From assembly GCF_030409325.1 (NCBI RefSeq), contig NZ_JAUFPR010000004.1:543548-607547 (forward strand): DNA of 64,000 nt, read 5' to 3'. The stretch comes from Mucilaginibacter aquaedulcis (lineage in GTDB: Bacteria; Bacteroidota; Bacteroidia; Sphingobacteriales; Sphingobacteriaceae). Below are positions 1 through 8,292 of the stretch, in pieces. The notes below the pieces were generated by a model. It worked only from the letters and a program-made list of their open reading frames with translations, did no database searches and was not told where the DNA came from. A program made the translations under genes and the position numbers. Within the stretch, counting starts at the first letter, position 1. Each line of letters begins with the position of its first letter.

Positions 1-720
1 TTGGCTATTTATGATGATGGCAAACCCATTGATTCTGTATCGCTCACTAAGGGCAAAAAGGAAAGCTTTCAGCGTACACTTACCTTTAAATACAACATTA
101 ATGGCAATAACCTGCTTAAGCCAGGTACAGATCTGAAGCTTTCGGCGAGCCTCCCGATTGAAAATTTTGATAACGGGCAAATAACACTTAATGAAGATTC
201 AATACCTGTTGCTGCCAGCGATTACAGCCTGCAAAAGGATACTGGTAATTTTAAAAATCTTAACCTTAAATATCGCTGGCGACAAGGTAGTAAGTATGAA
301 TTGATATTTAATGAAGCTGCTTTTACTTCTATTTACGGTGAAAAAAATAAAAGAATATCAAAAAAGTTCCAGGTAGATAAAGTAGAAAATTACAGTACCC
401 TAACCCTAAAAGTTACCGTTCCAGATACAGCCAAAGCTTACGTGGTTGAATTACTAAGTGAGAACGGCGAAAAGAAAGAGTTGCTGCAAAGCAATTTTAT
501 CCGGCGCAATACCTCATTGGTTTACAGGAACTATGTGACGGGTAAATATATGATCAGGGTTGTTTACGATGAAAATAAAAACGGCAAATGGGACAGCGGA
601 AACGTAAAACAACGCCGACAGCCCGAAAATATATGGGTAAGCGATAAAGTAATAGCCCTAAGGCCCAACTGGGAAGCCGAAGAAGCCATTACCATACCTA
701 AGGAGCGTATTACTCCTTAA
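1..720 (+). CDS. Ig-like domain surface protein, C-terminal part (5' end outside window)
   Basis: The reading frame is open from the first base, so this is the last 239 residues of a longer protein; the TTG at base 1 should not be taken as the start. The visible part is rich in beta-strand and charged residues and resembles the C-terminal half of large Bacteroidota proteins annotated as Ig-like (SbsA-type) domain-containing lipoproteins. Near the end is a DENKNGKWDSGN segment, a short Asp/Asn-rich loop that looks like a calcium-binding turn. It is probably exported, but the signal region is not visible. Its stop overlaps the convergent carbonic anhydrase gene by 11 bases. The family is inferred from general look rather than from a catalytic motif. 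Confidence 0.6.
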   Translation: MAIYDDGKPIDSVSLTKGKKESFQRTLTFKYNINGNNLLKPGTDLKLSASLPIENFDNGQITLNEDSIPVAASDYSLQKDTGNFKNLNLKYRWRQGSKYELIFNEAAFTSIYGEKNKRISKKFQVDKVENYSTLTLKVTVPDTAKAYVVELLSENGEKKELLQSNFIRRNTSLVYRNYVTGKYMIRVVYDENKNGKWDSGNVKQRRQPENIWVSDKVIALRPNWEAEEAITIPKERITP

Positions 721-1222
721 ACCAGCTTGAATACATGATATAGTTATTAGGCAGCTTTTTAAGCAAAGCTTTTTGCTCATCAGTTAGTGGTTTTATCTTT
801 TTTGCGGGTATACCGGCATATAAAAAGCCCGATTCGCAAATGGTATTTTCCAGTACTACAGCTCCTGCAGCAATGATCACAAACTCGTTAACCACAGCGT
901 GATCCATCACTATGGCCCCCATGCCTACCAGCGTATGGTCATGTAAAGTGCAACCATGTACCAGGGCATTATGACCTATGGATACATAATTACCTATATT
1001 GGTAGGTGCCTTTAAATAAGTGGCGTGTATAACGGCACCATCCTGTATATTGGTGTTATCCCCTATTTTGATGTAATGTACATCTCCACGGATTACCGCG
1101 TTGAACCAAACAGAGCAATTGGCACCCATCACCACATCGCCTACAATAGTGGCATTGGGAGCAATAAAACAATCTGCACCCCAAACCGGGCTTTTATCTT
1201 TCACAGGTAGTATAACAGGCAT
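710..1222 (-). CDS. Gamma-class carbonic anhydrase family protein
   Basis: A 170-residue protein of the left-handed beta-helix (hexapeptide repeat) type, the usual length for the gamma carbonic anhydrase/YrdA/PaaY group. Repeated short hydrophobic hexads run from about residue 15 to 140, for example IVGDVVMGANCSVW and TNIGNYVSIGHNALVHG. The family's zinc-site histidines are represented in HATY (residues ~67), GHNALVHG (~83-88). Members are cytosolic trimers; many have weak or no measured carbonic anhydrase activity, so the enzymatic role is inferred. ATG start at 1222. It faces the upstream surface-protein gene and overlaps its 3' end. tRNA-Gly lies just upstream on the other strand. Confidence 0.85.
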   Translation of the reverse strand: MPVILPVKDKSPVWGADCFIAPNATIVGDVVMGANCSVWFNAVIRGDVHYIKIGDNTNIQDGAVIHATYLKAPTNIGNYVSIGHNALVHGCTLHDHTLVGMGAIVMDHAVVNEFVIIAAGAVVLENTICESGFLYAGIPAKKIKPLTDEQKALLKKLPNNYIMYSSWFKE

Positions 1223-1240
1223 ATTTTAATTATTGAACGA

Positions 1241-1269
1241 TTGGATTATTGAATTTTTATTTATGTTTG
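1241..1269 (+). promoter_or_regulatory. Bacteroidota-type promoter of tRNA-Gly
   Basis: The word TATGTTTG at 1262-1269 matches the Bacteroidota -7 element TAnnTTTG, with TTGG at 1241-1244 at the distance expected for the -33 element. The tRNA gene starts 14 bases after the -7 element. Confidence 0.55.
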
Positions 1270-1282
1270 AGTAGAACTAAAA

Positions 1283-1355
1283 GCGGAAATAGCTCAGCTG
1301 GTAGAGCATCAGTTTCCCAAACTGAAGGCCGCGGGTTCGAATCCCGTTTTCCGCT
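1283..1355 (+). tRNA. tRNA-Gly (anticodon CCC)
   Basis: A 73-base cloverleaf can be drawn by hand: acceptor arm GCGGAAA pairs with TTTCCGC, D arm GCTC/GAGC, anticodon stem TCAGT/ACTGA with loop TTCCCAA, and T arm closing on TTCGAAT. The anticodon CCC reads GGG glycine codons, and the discriminator base is U73, as usual for tRNA-Gly. No CCA is encoded. A T-run and a palindrome follow. Confidence 0.93.
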
Positions 1356-1367
1356 CTTTTTTAATAT

Positions 1368-1394
1368 TTACGAAGTTTTAAAAATTTCGTAAGT
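1368..1394. repeat. Short dispersed palindrome, copy 1
   Basis: A near-perfect palindrome built on TTACGAAG...CTTCGTAAG, here with one change in the right arm (TTTCGTAAG). Three more copies lie at 4520-4548, 7934-7968 and 20708-20740. This copy sits between the convergent tRNA-Gly and nadB, where it could act as a two-way transcription stop. Confidence 0.8.
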
Positions 1395-1406
1395 ATTCTT
1401 TTAGTT

Positions 1407-1496
1407 TGTCATTGCGAGGAGGAACGACGAAGCAATCGCGAACTATGCATATTCCTCCTTAAAGTTCGCGATTGCTACGCTACGTTCGCAATGACA
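1407..1496. repeat. Imperfect inverted-repeat element with TGTCATTGCG/CGCAATGACA ends
   Basis: The ends TGTCATTGCGAGG and TTCGCAATGACA are inverted repeats, and inside them GCAATCGCGAACT mirrors AGTTCGCGATTGC. The whole 90 bases can fold as one long hairpin. Elements with similar TGTCATT...AATGACA ends occur at 37761-37841 and 60826-60943. It lies just past the 3' end of nadB. Confidence 0.75.
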
Positions 1497-1510
1497 ACAA
1501 ATTTTTATTT

Positions 1511-3103
1511 CTAAAACACCGTATCCTGAATTTGCTCAGCATGCTCCGGATAATCAGTAGTGTAATGTAATCCCCTGCTCTCTTTACGTAACATGGCAGA
1601 TTTTACTACTATAAATGACACCTGGATCAGGTTGCGTAGTTCGCAAAGTTTAACGGATAATTTTGTCTTTTTGTAGAACTCTTCCGTCTCCTCATACAAT
1701 AAACCTAAACGGCGCATAGCCCTATCCAGCCTGAAATCTGAACGTACAATACCCACATAGTCATTCATAAGTTTTTGCATTTCGCGCACGTTGTGTGTAA
1801 CCAGAATATCTTCGTTAGATAACTGAACCCCTTTTTCATCCCAATCAGGTATACCTTCAGGAATTACAAAACTTTCAAACTTACCTATGGCATCCTCATA
1901 AATACGGTGCGCAAAAACCAAAGCTTCTAATAATGAGTTAGATGCCAAACGATTTGCACCATGCAGACCTGTTGACGAGCATTCGCCACAAGCATATAAC
2001 CTTAATATAGATGATTGGCCAACATGGTTAACCATAATACCACCACACATATAATGACAGGCTGGCGCTACAGGTATCATATCCTTGGTCATATCTATCC
2101 CAATTTCCAAACATTTTGCATATATATTAGGGAAATGATTCAGAATATCTTTCTTACTGCGATGCCTGATATCGAGGTAAACAAAATCCTCACCCGATTT
2201 TTTAATCTCGGCATCTATCGCACGTGCCGTAATATCACGCGGAGCAAGTGACTTACGCGGATCATACTCCTGCATAAACTCCTCCCCATTGGTACGTTTT
2301 AATATACCACCAAAGCCACGAACCGCTTCGGAGATTAAAAATGAAGGATATTCGCCAGGATTATATAAAGCTGTAGGGTGGAACTGAATAAATTCCATAT
2401 TACGTACCTTGCCCTTGGCACGGTATACCATGGCAATACCATCACCGGTAGCTATAGTGGGGTTGGTAGTAACCGCGTAAATATGCCCCGCCCCACCCGA
2501 TGCCATTACTGTAACTTTAGAAAGGATCTTCTCAACCACATTACTTTCGGTGTTAAAAGCATATATGCCATAACACGTAATATCCTTACTTGATTTACCT
2601 ACCAGCTGACCCAAATGATGCTGAGTGATCAGATCAACAGCAAAATAATGTGTTAATATCTCAATATTAGGGTTCTTATGTATCTCTTCTAATAGCGAAC
2701 GCTCTATCTCCCAGCCTGTTACATCTTTATAATGTAGAACCCTGAATTCGGAATGACCACCTTCTTTAGCCAGGTCATAAAAACCCTCATTGGTTTTGTC
2801 AAAGTTGGTTCCGTAATCAATAATTTCGTTAATACGTTCCGGCCCTTCTTTAACAACGGCTTCCACAACTTCACGATCACAGAGGCCATCACCCGATATT
2901 AACGTATCTTCTATATGTTTTTCAAAAGAATCTTCTTTTTTATCCACAACCACCGCAACACCCCCCTGGGCATACTTAGTGTTTGATTCATCTTCGTTCG
3001 ATTTTGTAACTATCAGAACCTTACCGTGCTTGGCGGCTTTCAGCGCAAAACTCAGTCCGGCTATGCCCGAACCTACCACCAAAAAATCAACAGATTTAGT
3101 CAT
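1511..3103 (-). CDS. nadB: L-aspartate oxidase
   Basis: Flavoenzyme that oxidises L-aspartate to iminoaspartate, the first step of de novo NAD synthesis; the product goes to quinolinate synthase, encoded divergently next door. The 530 residues match the family length. The N-terminus carries the FAD-binding beta-alpha-beta motif VVGSGIAGLSFAL (residues 9-21), followed by the ASGGAGHIY region and the conserved HGANRLASNSLLEA segment near residue 380 that belongs to the fumarate reductase/aspartate oxidase fold. The substrate loop TNEGFYDLAKEGGHSE is also typical. Cytosolic. ATG at 3103. The 407-base gap to nadA has no clear NAD-responsive operator that I can name. Confidence 0.96.
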   Translation of the reverse strand: MTKSVDFLVVGSGIAGLSFALKAAKHGKVLIVTKSNEDESNTKYAQGGVAVVVDKKEDSFEKHIEDTLISGDGLCDREVVEAVVKEGPERINEIIDYGTNFDKTNEGFYDLAKEGGHSEFRVLHYKDVTGWEIERSLLEEIHKNPNIEILTHYFAVDLITQHHLGQLVGKSSKDITCYGIYAFNTESNVVEKILSKVTVMASGGAGHIYAVTTNPTIATGDGIAMVYRAKGKVRNMEFIQFHPTALYNPGEYPSFLISEAVRGFGGILKRTNGEEFMQEYDPRKSLAPRDITARAIDAEIKKSGEDFVYLDIRHRSKKDILNHFPNIYAKCLEIGIDMTKDMIPVAPACHYMCGGIMVNHVGQSSILRLYACGECSSTGLHGANRLASNSLLEALVFAHRIYEDAIGKFESFVIPEGIPDWDEKGVQLSNEDILVTHNVREMQKLMNDYVGIVRSDFRLDRAMRRLGLLYEETEEFYKKTKLSVKLCELRNLIQVSFIVVKSAMLRKESRGLHYTTDYPEHAEQIQDTVF

Positions 3104-3510
3104 AAAATGTGTATAATGTGTAAAAGTATTATGTAATGTTAATAACCGGTATAAAACCTGTTAATTCTATGTAAAGAAAAAGCTAATAATTAATCAAAAT
3201 GTGGATAACCCCTATTTTTTGTGCTAATATGAATAATTTTTGAGCGACTTTTAAGGAACCAAACAGATATACCTAACATTTTACCCACCACCAAAATATT
3301 AACATAAAACTTTTTTAAATAAAATTTGATTGTCATACGAATCACAAAATCAGCCCCATATAAGTTTATAAGATGTTGATAACTGTTGATAAAATGTGAA
3401 AACTAATTAATCAGCCAAAATATTTACCGACTTTTGCACATAACTAACACACCAATAAACAATAGTTTTATTTTATATAAAAATTAGTTGTTATTAATTG
3501 AATTGTTGAA
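3104..3510. promoter_or_regulatory. AT-rich divergent nadB/nadA intergenic region with DnaA-box-like words
   Basis: This gap must hold the promoters of both nad genes. It is very AT-rich. It contains TGTGGATAA at 3200-3208, the exact complement of the classical DnaA box TTATCCACA, plus two TGTTGATAA words at 3374-3382 and 3384-3392, spaced ten bases apart, and a one-mismatch TGTTAATAA at 3137-3145. The words can be seen directly; a role in DnaA binding or replication is a guess. No riboswitch-like structure was recognised. Confidence 0.4.
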
Positions 3511-4503
3511 ATGGATACCTTCGAAGAAATAAATGTGAAAGGATTTGCGGACGAATACATCGACCCGACACTGGATCTTTTTGATGAAATTGAGAAACTT
3601 AAAAAGGAAAAAAATGCAGTCATTTTGGCCCATTATTACCAGGAGCCTGATATTCAGGATATTGCCGATTATATTGGCGACAGCCTGGGCTTATCGCAGC
3701 AAGCTGCTAAAACAGATGCCGATGTTATTGTTTTTGCCGGAGTACACTTCATGGCCGAAACAGCCAAGATACTTTCACCAGATAAAAAAGTTTTATTGCC
3801 CGACTTGAAAGCAGGTTGCTCATTAGCTGATAGTTGTCCGCCCCATTTATTTAAAAAGTTTAAGGAAAACTATCCAGATCATCTGGTGATCACTTATGTA
3901 AACTGTACAGCCGAATTGAAAGCTTTAAGTGATATAGTTTGTACATCAAGCAATGCAGTAGCCATTGTAGAAAGTTTACCTAAAGATCAGAAGATCATAT
4001 TTGGGCCCGATAAAAACCTGGGTGCCTATGTTGCTAAAAAAACAGGCCGCGATCTGGTATTGTGGAATGGAGCCTGTATGGTACACGAGATATTTTCGAG
4101 AGAAAAGATCACCAAATTGAAAGAAAGACATCCTGGTGCCAAGTTACTGGCTCACCCTGAATGTGAGGAAGTTATATTACAAATGGCCGATTATATCGGT
4201 TCAACAACCGGGATACTGAAATATGCAGGAAATCACCCTGATAAAGAATTTATAGTGGCAACCGAGGCAGGTATTTTACACCAGATGCAAAAGGAAAACC
4301 CCGATAAGGTGTTTATCCCTGCGCCGCCAAATAACAATTGTGCCTGCAATGATTGTCCGCATATGAAACGTAACACATTGGAAAAGTTATACCTGTGTTT
4401 AAAAAATGGTTCACCGGAAATTACAGTACCCGAGCATATTATTGAGCGGGCCGTAAAACCAATTGAACGCATGCTGGAAATTTCGGCACAGCTGGGATTG
4501 TAA
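3511..4503 (+). CDS. nadA: Quinolinate synthase
   Basis: Iron-sulphur enzyme that condenses iminoaspartate with dihydroxyacetone phosphate to quinolinate, the second step of de novo NAD synthesis, acting directly on the NadB product. The 330 residues fit the family. Visible signatures include the ILAHYYQEPDIQDIAD segment (residues ~39-53) and the cysteines expected to hold the [4Fe-4S] cluster: AGCSLAD (Cys103), NGACMVHE (~189) and the C-terminal NNNCACNDCPHM cluster. ATG at 3511. A palindrome 16 bases after the stop may end transcription. Pairing with divergent nadB makes the assignment secure. Confidence 0.97.
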   Translation: MDTFEEINVKGFADEYIDPTLDLFDEIEKLKKEKNAVILAHYYQEPDIQDIADYIGDSLGLSQQAAKTDADVIVFAGVHFMAETAKILSPDKKVLLPDLKAGCSLADSCPPHLFKKFKENYPDHLVITYVNCTAELKALSDIVCTSSNAVAIVESLPKDQKIIFGPDKNLGAYVAKKTGRDLVLWNGACMVHEIFSREKITKLKERHPGAKLLAHPECEEVILQMADYIGSTTGILKYAGNHPDKEFIVATEAGILHQMQKENPDKVFIPAPPNNNCACNDCPHMKRNTLEKLYLCLKNGSPEITVPEHIIERAVKPIERMLEISAQLGL

Positions 4504-4519
4504 ATAGACTTGAAGAAAG

Positions 4520-4548
4520 ACTTACGAAGTTTTAAAAACTTCGTAAGT
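4520..4548. repeat. Short dispersed palindrome, copy 2
   Basis: Perfect inverted repeat ACTTACGAAGTTTT/AAAAACTTCGTAAGT immediately after nadA. Same family as 1368-1394, 7934-7968 and 20708-20740. Confidence 0.85.
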
Positions 4549-4587
4549 TTAAAAAACTCCTCTCGGCATGACGGGTTTGTGATGAAG

Positions 4588-4713
4588 CCTTAAAATCTCA
4601 AAAAATTTTTCCGCCAAAGGCGGATATACTGGTTTTGCGAGGGGCTCGGCTAATATTTAAGCTAAAACAGCGAGGGGACCTAAAAATCCTAAAAAATTTT
4701 CCGCCGAAGGCGG
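4588..4713. repeat. Pair of direct repeats, each ending in a CCGCC-GGCGG hairpin
   Basis: The 320-base gap between nadA and thiL has no convincing gene. It contains two ~35-base direct repeats, at 4588-4623 and 4679-4713, 91 bases apart. Each has an A/T block followed by a hairpin of the form CCGCC(A/G)AAGGCGGA. The word GCGAGGGG is also repeated between them. On the minus strand each hairpin is followed by an A/T run. This looks like the remains of a dispersed repeat element. Confidence 0.65.
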
Positions 4714-4790
4714 AAGACATCAAGGCGTTTTTTGCGACGGCCCGAAAATTTGTAAATAATGCCATGCAGTCAGGAACTAACAATTTTCCT

Positions 4791-4798
4791 TATTTTTG
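4791..4798 (+). promoter_or_regulatory. Promoter -7 element before thiL
   Basis: TATTTTTG matches TAnnTTTG and lies 28 bases before the thiL ATG. No good -33 element was found. Confidence 0.4.
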
Positions 4799-4825
4799 CA
4801 GGCTAAATTTTTTTAAGAAAAAGAA

Positions 4826-5872
4826 ATGTTTGAAAATCAAGACAGAACAAATTTAGAGGACCTGGGCGAATTTGGCCTTATTGGTCATCTTACAAAAAGT
4901 ATAAAACTAACACAGCAAAGTACCATAAAAGGTGTTGGAGATGATGCTGCTGTACTTGATTTTGCCGGTAAAAAAGCACTTATCAGTACCGATATGCTGC
5001 TGGAAGGTATCCATTTCGACCTGTCATATACCCCGTTAAAGCACCTTGGCTATAAAGCTATTCAGGTAAACCTGAGTGATATTTATGCTATGAACGGTAC
5101 TGCTACGCAGGTTACGGTTTCTATAGGCATGTCGAGCAAGTTTCCTTTGGAAGCTATTGAGGAATTATATCAGGGAATTTATATTGCCTGCGAAAAATAT
5201 AATGTTGACCTGGTTGGCGGTGATACTACGTCGTCAAAACAAGGTTTGGTGATCAGTGTAACTTCTATTGGTTACGCCGATGAAGCTGATATTGTATACC
5301 GTAACGGGGCCGGCGAAGGAGACCTGATCTGTGTATCTGGCGATTTAGGTGGTGCTTACGTTGGTTTACAATTGCTGGAGCGCGAAAAGATGATCTATCT
5401 GGAAAATCCAAAAATTCAGCCCGACCTGGAAGGTAAGGATTATATCGTAGAACGCCAGTTAAAGCCTGAGGCCCGCAGGGATATTGTGGAGCTGTTAAAA
5501 AGCATAGATGTAAAACCAACTGCGATGATCGATGTATCTGACGGTCTGGCTTCAGAGATATTGCACATCTGCAAACAGAGCGATAAAGGCTGCAGTTTGT
5601 ATGAAGAAAAAATTCCGCTCGACCCCATGACCTACGAAACGGCCCGCGAGTTTAACCTGGATCCTACCGTTTGCGCACTAAGCGGCGGCGAGGATTATGA
5701 GTTGCTGTTCACCGTTAAGCAGGCGGATTACGATAAGATCAAATTTAAAATGGATATTACCATCATTGGTCATATTACCGAGCCATCTGCAGGTTGCAAC
5801 CTGATTACCAAATCCGGTAATTCGCACCCGTTAAAAGCACAAGGCTGGAACGCATTCAAAAAGGAGCAATAA
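4826..5872 (+). CDS. thiL: Thiamine-monophosphate kinase
   Basis: Phosphorylates thiamine monophosphate to thiamine pyrophosphate with ATP, the last step of cofactor B1 synthesis; cytosolic. The 348 residues and the PurM-like fold signatures fit: GVGDDAAVL near residue 38, the metal-binding STDMLLEGIHFDL segment, LSDIYAMNG (~88-96), GGDTTSS and the C-terminal DVSDGL and LSGGEDYELLF motifs. ATG at 4826, with a TAnnTTTG promoter word just upstream. A small membrane-protein gene starts one base after the stop codon, so the two are almost certainly transcribed together. No thiamine riboswitch was seen before it. Confidence 0.95.
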   Translation: MFENQDRTNLEDLGEFGLIGHLTKSIKLTQQSTIKGVGDDAAVLDFAGKKALISTDMLLEGIHFDLSYTPLKHLGYKAIQVNLSDIYAMNGTATQVTVSIGMSSKFPLEAIEELYQGIYIACEKYNVDLVGGDTTSSKQGLVISVTSIGYADEADIVYRNGAGEGDLICVSGDLGGAYVGLQLLEREKMIYLENPKIQPDLEGKDYIVERQLKPEARRDIVELLKSIDVKPTAMIDVSDGLASEILHICKQSDKGCSLYEEKIPLDPMTYETAREFNLDPTVCALSGGEDYELLFTVKQADYDKIKFKMDITIIGHITEPSAGCNLITKSGNSHPLKAQGWNAFKKEQ

Positions 5873-5873
5873 A

Positions 5874-6308
5874 ATGCTGAACTCTTTATTCAAAAAGCTA
5901 TATACAAACCAGGATAGCAACAATAACGATAAACCTAAACAGGTAGTTAACGGGGTTATTTTATTGTATATAGCTTTCATACTATCCATGATTACCGACT
6001 GGCTCGATGGTATTACTGTAATGCCATTTGTTGTAGTATTTTTAATTATCAGCCTCGTAATTACCGCCACTGCCGAAGGCAAGAAATGGGCGCGTATAAT
6101 TATGGTTGTACTGATAGTTTTTAATGGCCTGTCATTTTTATTTAACATTGCCCAGGTACTTAGCCATGCCCCCAAAGGTAAATTTACCAACCTGGTAATG
6201 GTATTGTATACCATAGAAATCACAACCGAAATATGGGCACTGGTACTGCTTTTTTCAAAAGCCGCCAACGTATGGTACAACCAGCCACGGCCGGAAGTTG
6301 TTGAGTAA
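5874..6308 (+). CDS. Small integral membrane protein of unknown function
   Basis: A 144-residue protein with a short cytosolic-looking Asn/Lys-rich head, followed by about four hydrophobic segments: ILLYIAFILSMITDWL (~30-45), FVVVFLIISLVITA (~53-66), IIMVVLIVFNGLSFLF (~75-90) and a C-terminal one ending near VLLFSKAANVWY. The layout resembles small hypothetical membrane proteins common in Bacteroidota, with no catalytic motif. It starts one base after the thiL stop and is probably co-transcribed with it, but no functional link to thiamine can be read from the sequence. Confidence 0.7.
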   Translation: MLNSLFKKLYTNQDSNNNDKPKQVVNGVILLYIAFILSMITDWLDGITVMPFVVVFLIISLVITATAEGKKWARIIMVVLIVFNGLSFLFNIAQVLSHAPKGKFTNLVMVLYTIEITTEIWALVLLFSKAANVWYNQPRPEVVE

Positions 6309-6341
6309 AAGACTATTATTGAAAAGTAAGATCCTCCACCC

Positions 6342-6433
6342 GTCATCCTGAACTTGTTTCAGGGTCTCACATAACGGGAATCCTGCATTCAGTAAACTTA
6401 GCACGTGAGATGCCGAAATAAATTAGGCATGAC
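6342..6433. repeat. Inverted-repeat element with GTCAT...TCTCAC arms
   Basis: Arms of 29 bases at 6342-6370 and 6405-6433 are imperfect inverted repeats, sharing GTCAT at the outer ends, TTTC in the middle and TCTCAC at the inner ends. It lies between the convergent membrane-protein gene and rmuC and could end both transcripts. The arm layout is that of dispersed intergenic palindromes. Confidence 0.7.
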
Positions 6434-6457
6434 GCTCAATAGTTGATTTTCATTTTC

Positions 6458-7828
6458 CTAATCCTCCCCTATAAACTTCTGATCAATTTGCTTATCGGCT
6501 TTGGCGCCCAGTTTTTTAATGCGCTCGGCGGTGTTAGTGAGGTTTCCGCGACCTTCGGATAGTTTATTGATAGCACTGTTGTAAGCGTTTTGGGTGTAAT
6601 TGATATTTTTACCGATGCTGTCCATATCACCTAAAAAGCCGACAAACTTATCATACATATCACCGCTCAGGCGGGCTATTTCAAGCACGTTGCGGTTCTG
6701 GCGTTCCTGTTTCCACATGCTTGCGATAGTGCGCAAGGTGGCCAATAATGTCGACGGGCTAACGATCACCACTTTTTTATCCCAGGCGTAATTAAACAGT
6801 TCTCCATCCAACTGTACGGCTATACTGAATGATGATTCAATAGGCACAAACAACAGCACAAAATCGGGCGAATTGATCTTGTACAGATCATGGTATTTTT
6901 TTGACGATAACCCATTAATATGGCCACGTAAGGATTCAATATGCGCCTTGGCAAAAAGCTTGCGGTCTTCCTCGGTATCGGCATTTACCAAACGTTCATA
7001 AGCAATTAATGACACCTTAGAGTCGATCACCAGGTGTTTTTCATCGGGCAGATCAATAATCACGTCGGGCTGGTACCGGGTGCCGTCAGTGGCCTGCATG
7101 GCGGCTTGAATGCGATATTCCTGGTCGCGTACAAGGCCCGAACGTTCCAGCACACGCTCCAGTATCACTTCGCCCCAATTACCTTGTTTTTTATTATCAC
7201 CTTTAAGGGCTTTGGTTAAATTTTGGGCCTCATCACTTATCTGTTTATTGAGGTCCATGAGCTGGGTAATTACACCTTTTAGGGTGTTACGCTCTGCAGC
7301 CTCCATGTTATAAACTTTCTCTACCTTATCCTCAAAAGCCTTAAGGTTTTCTTTCAGCGGATTTAGGATCATATCAAGGTTGCTGCGGTTTACATCAATA
7401 AATTCCTTCGATTTTTCTTTGAGGAGTTTTTCGGCCACGTTCTCAAACTCGCGTTGAAACTGCACACGGATCTGCTCAATCTCTACTTTTTGTTCCTGCA
7501 GTTTTTCCTGCTGCGATCTGTAGTAAGCCCGGGTACTTTCCAGATCCTGATTGGCCTGCGCCAATTGCCCGCGCTCGTATATTAACTCATCAAGCAGGCG
7601 GTTTTTTTCATCTTTTAAAAGATGAATAATGTTTTCTTTTTCATTGGCTATGACGCTGGCTTTTTCTTCGGCCCTGGCCAGCGAAATTTTGAGTTGGTCG
7701 TGTTCATTTCTAAACCGGTTTAATTCCTCGGCCGATATCAGCTCCAAAGCTTTAGGCTTCTTCAAAAACAGGAAAACCGCTATAACCAATATTACCAGCG
7801 ACACGATCAATAAAATTTCACCATTCAT
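6458..7828 (-). CDS. rmuC: DNA recombination protein RmuC
   Basis: RmuC-family protein, associated with limiting DNA inversions and rearrangements, with a nuclease-like core. 456 residues: an N-terminal membrane anchor (ILLIVSLVILVIAVFLFL, ~5-22), a long coiled coil to about residue 140 rich in Glu/Lys/Gln, then the RmuC domain with the signatures KGDNKKQGNWGEVILERVLE (~210-230), PDVIIDLPDEKHLVIDSKVS and the FVLLFVPIE segment. The conserved D...DSK pattern is like that of PD-(D/E)xK nucleases. ATG at 7828. It stands alone, with an inverted-repeat element past its stop. Confidence 0.95.
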   Translation of the reverse strand: MNGEILLIVSLVILVIAVFLFLKKPKALELISAEELNRFRNEHDQLKISLARAEEKASVIANEKENIIHLLKDEKNRLLDELIYERGQLAQANQDLESTRAYYRSQQEKLQEQKVEIEQIRVQFQREFENVAEKLLKEKSKEFIDVNRSNLDMILNPLKENLKAFEDKVEKVYNMEAAERNTLKGVITQLMDLNKQISDEAQNLTKALKGDNKKQGNWGEVILERVLERSGLVRDQEYRIQAAMQATDGTRYQPDVIIDLPDEKHLVIDSKVSLIAYERLVNADTEEDRKLFAKAHIESLRGHINGLSSKKYHDLYKINSPDFVLLFVPIESSFSIAVQLDGELFNYAWDKKVVIVSPSTLLATLRTIASMWKQERQNRNVLEIARLSGDMYDKFVGFLGDMDSIGKNINYTQNAYNSAINKLSEGRGNLTNTAERIKKLGAKADKQIDQKFIGED

Positions 7829-7933
7829 TTTGATAAAAATATTAGTAAAATTATGATAATATTTTTAGTAATGCAAGGTGAAATGTTTGAAAACATCTTG
7901 CGCTCGATTGTAATGAGTGCTTAAAGGAAGCGA

Positions 7934-7968
7934 AAGACTTACGAAGTTTTTAAAACTTCGTAAGTCTT
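7934..7968. repeat. Short dispersed palindrome, copy 3
   Basis: Perfect palindrome of 35 bases with arms AAGACTTACGAAG and CTTCGTAAGTCTT. It lies 24 bases beyond the stop of the minus-strand lipoprotein gene. Copy 4 at 20708-20740 has nearly the same sequence. Confidence 0.85.
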
Positions 7969-7992
7969 ATATAAAGTGATAGTATTTAAATA

Positions 7993-8247
7993 CTATTTGG
8001 GTTTCTTAGCGGTATCGGTTGTTGGCGCGCTTGGCGAAGCGCCGATATTACTGGTATCTGACGATCCGGGCGTTGCAGCAGCGCCACCTGCAGAAGATGA
8101 CGTATGTATCAATTGCGTAGTATCGGCCGAACCGCTGTTGCCTTTGGCGGCACTGGTATCATCGGTTCGGTTGGTTTTATCGGTTCCGTTGCAGGAGCTT
8201 ATAATGATACCGGCTGCTGCAAAAACCATAACAATTAACTTTTTCAT
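7993..8247 (-). CDS. Small Ser/Thr/Ala-rich lipoprotein
   Basis: An 84-residue protein with a lipoprotein signal: positively charged MKK, hydrophobic stretch IVMVFAAAGI, then lipobox IISSC with the acylated Cys at residue 19. The mature part is only Ser, Thr, Ala, Gly and Asp-rich sequence (TDDTSAAKGNSGSADTT) ending in KKPK, without any recognisable domain. It is probably a small disordered membrane-anchored protein. Composition is compatible with a true gene because the signal and lipobox are well formed. Function unknown. Confidence 0.6.
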   Translation of the reverse strand: MKKLIVMVFAAAGIIISSCNGTDKTNRTDDTSAAKGNSGSADTTQLIHTSSSAGGAAATPGSSDTSNIGASPSAPTTDTAKKPK

Positions 8248-8292
8248 AGCGATGTTTATTATTTAAACACCTGCAAATCATAATAGTTCTGA

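Noticed and set aside
1..3. TTG at base 1 as the start of the first gene
   Set aside because: The frame is open at the edge; the protein is cut by the window.
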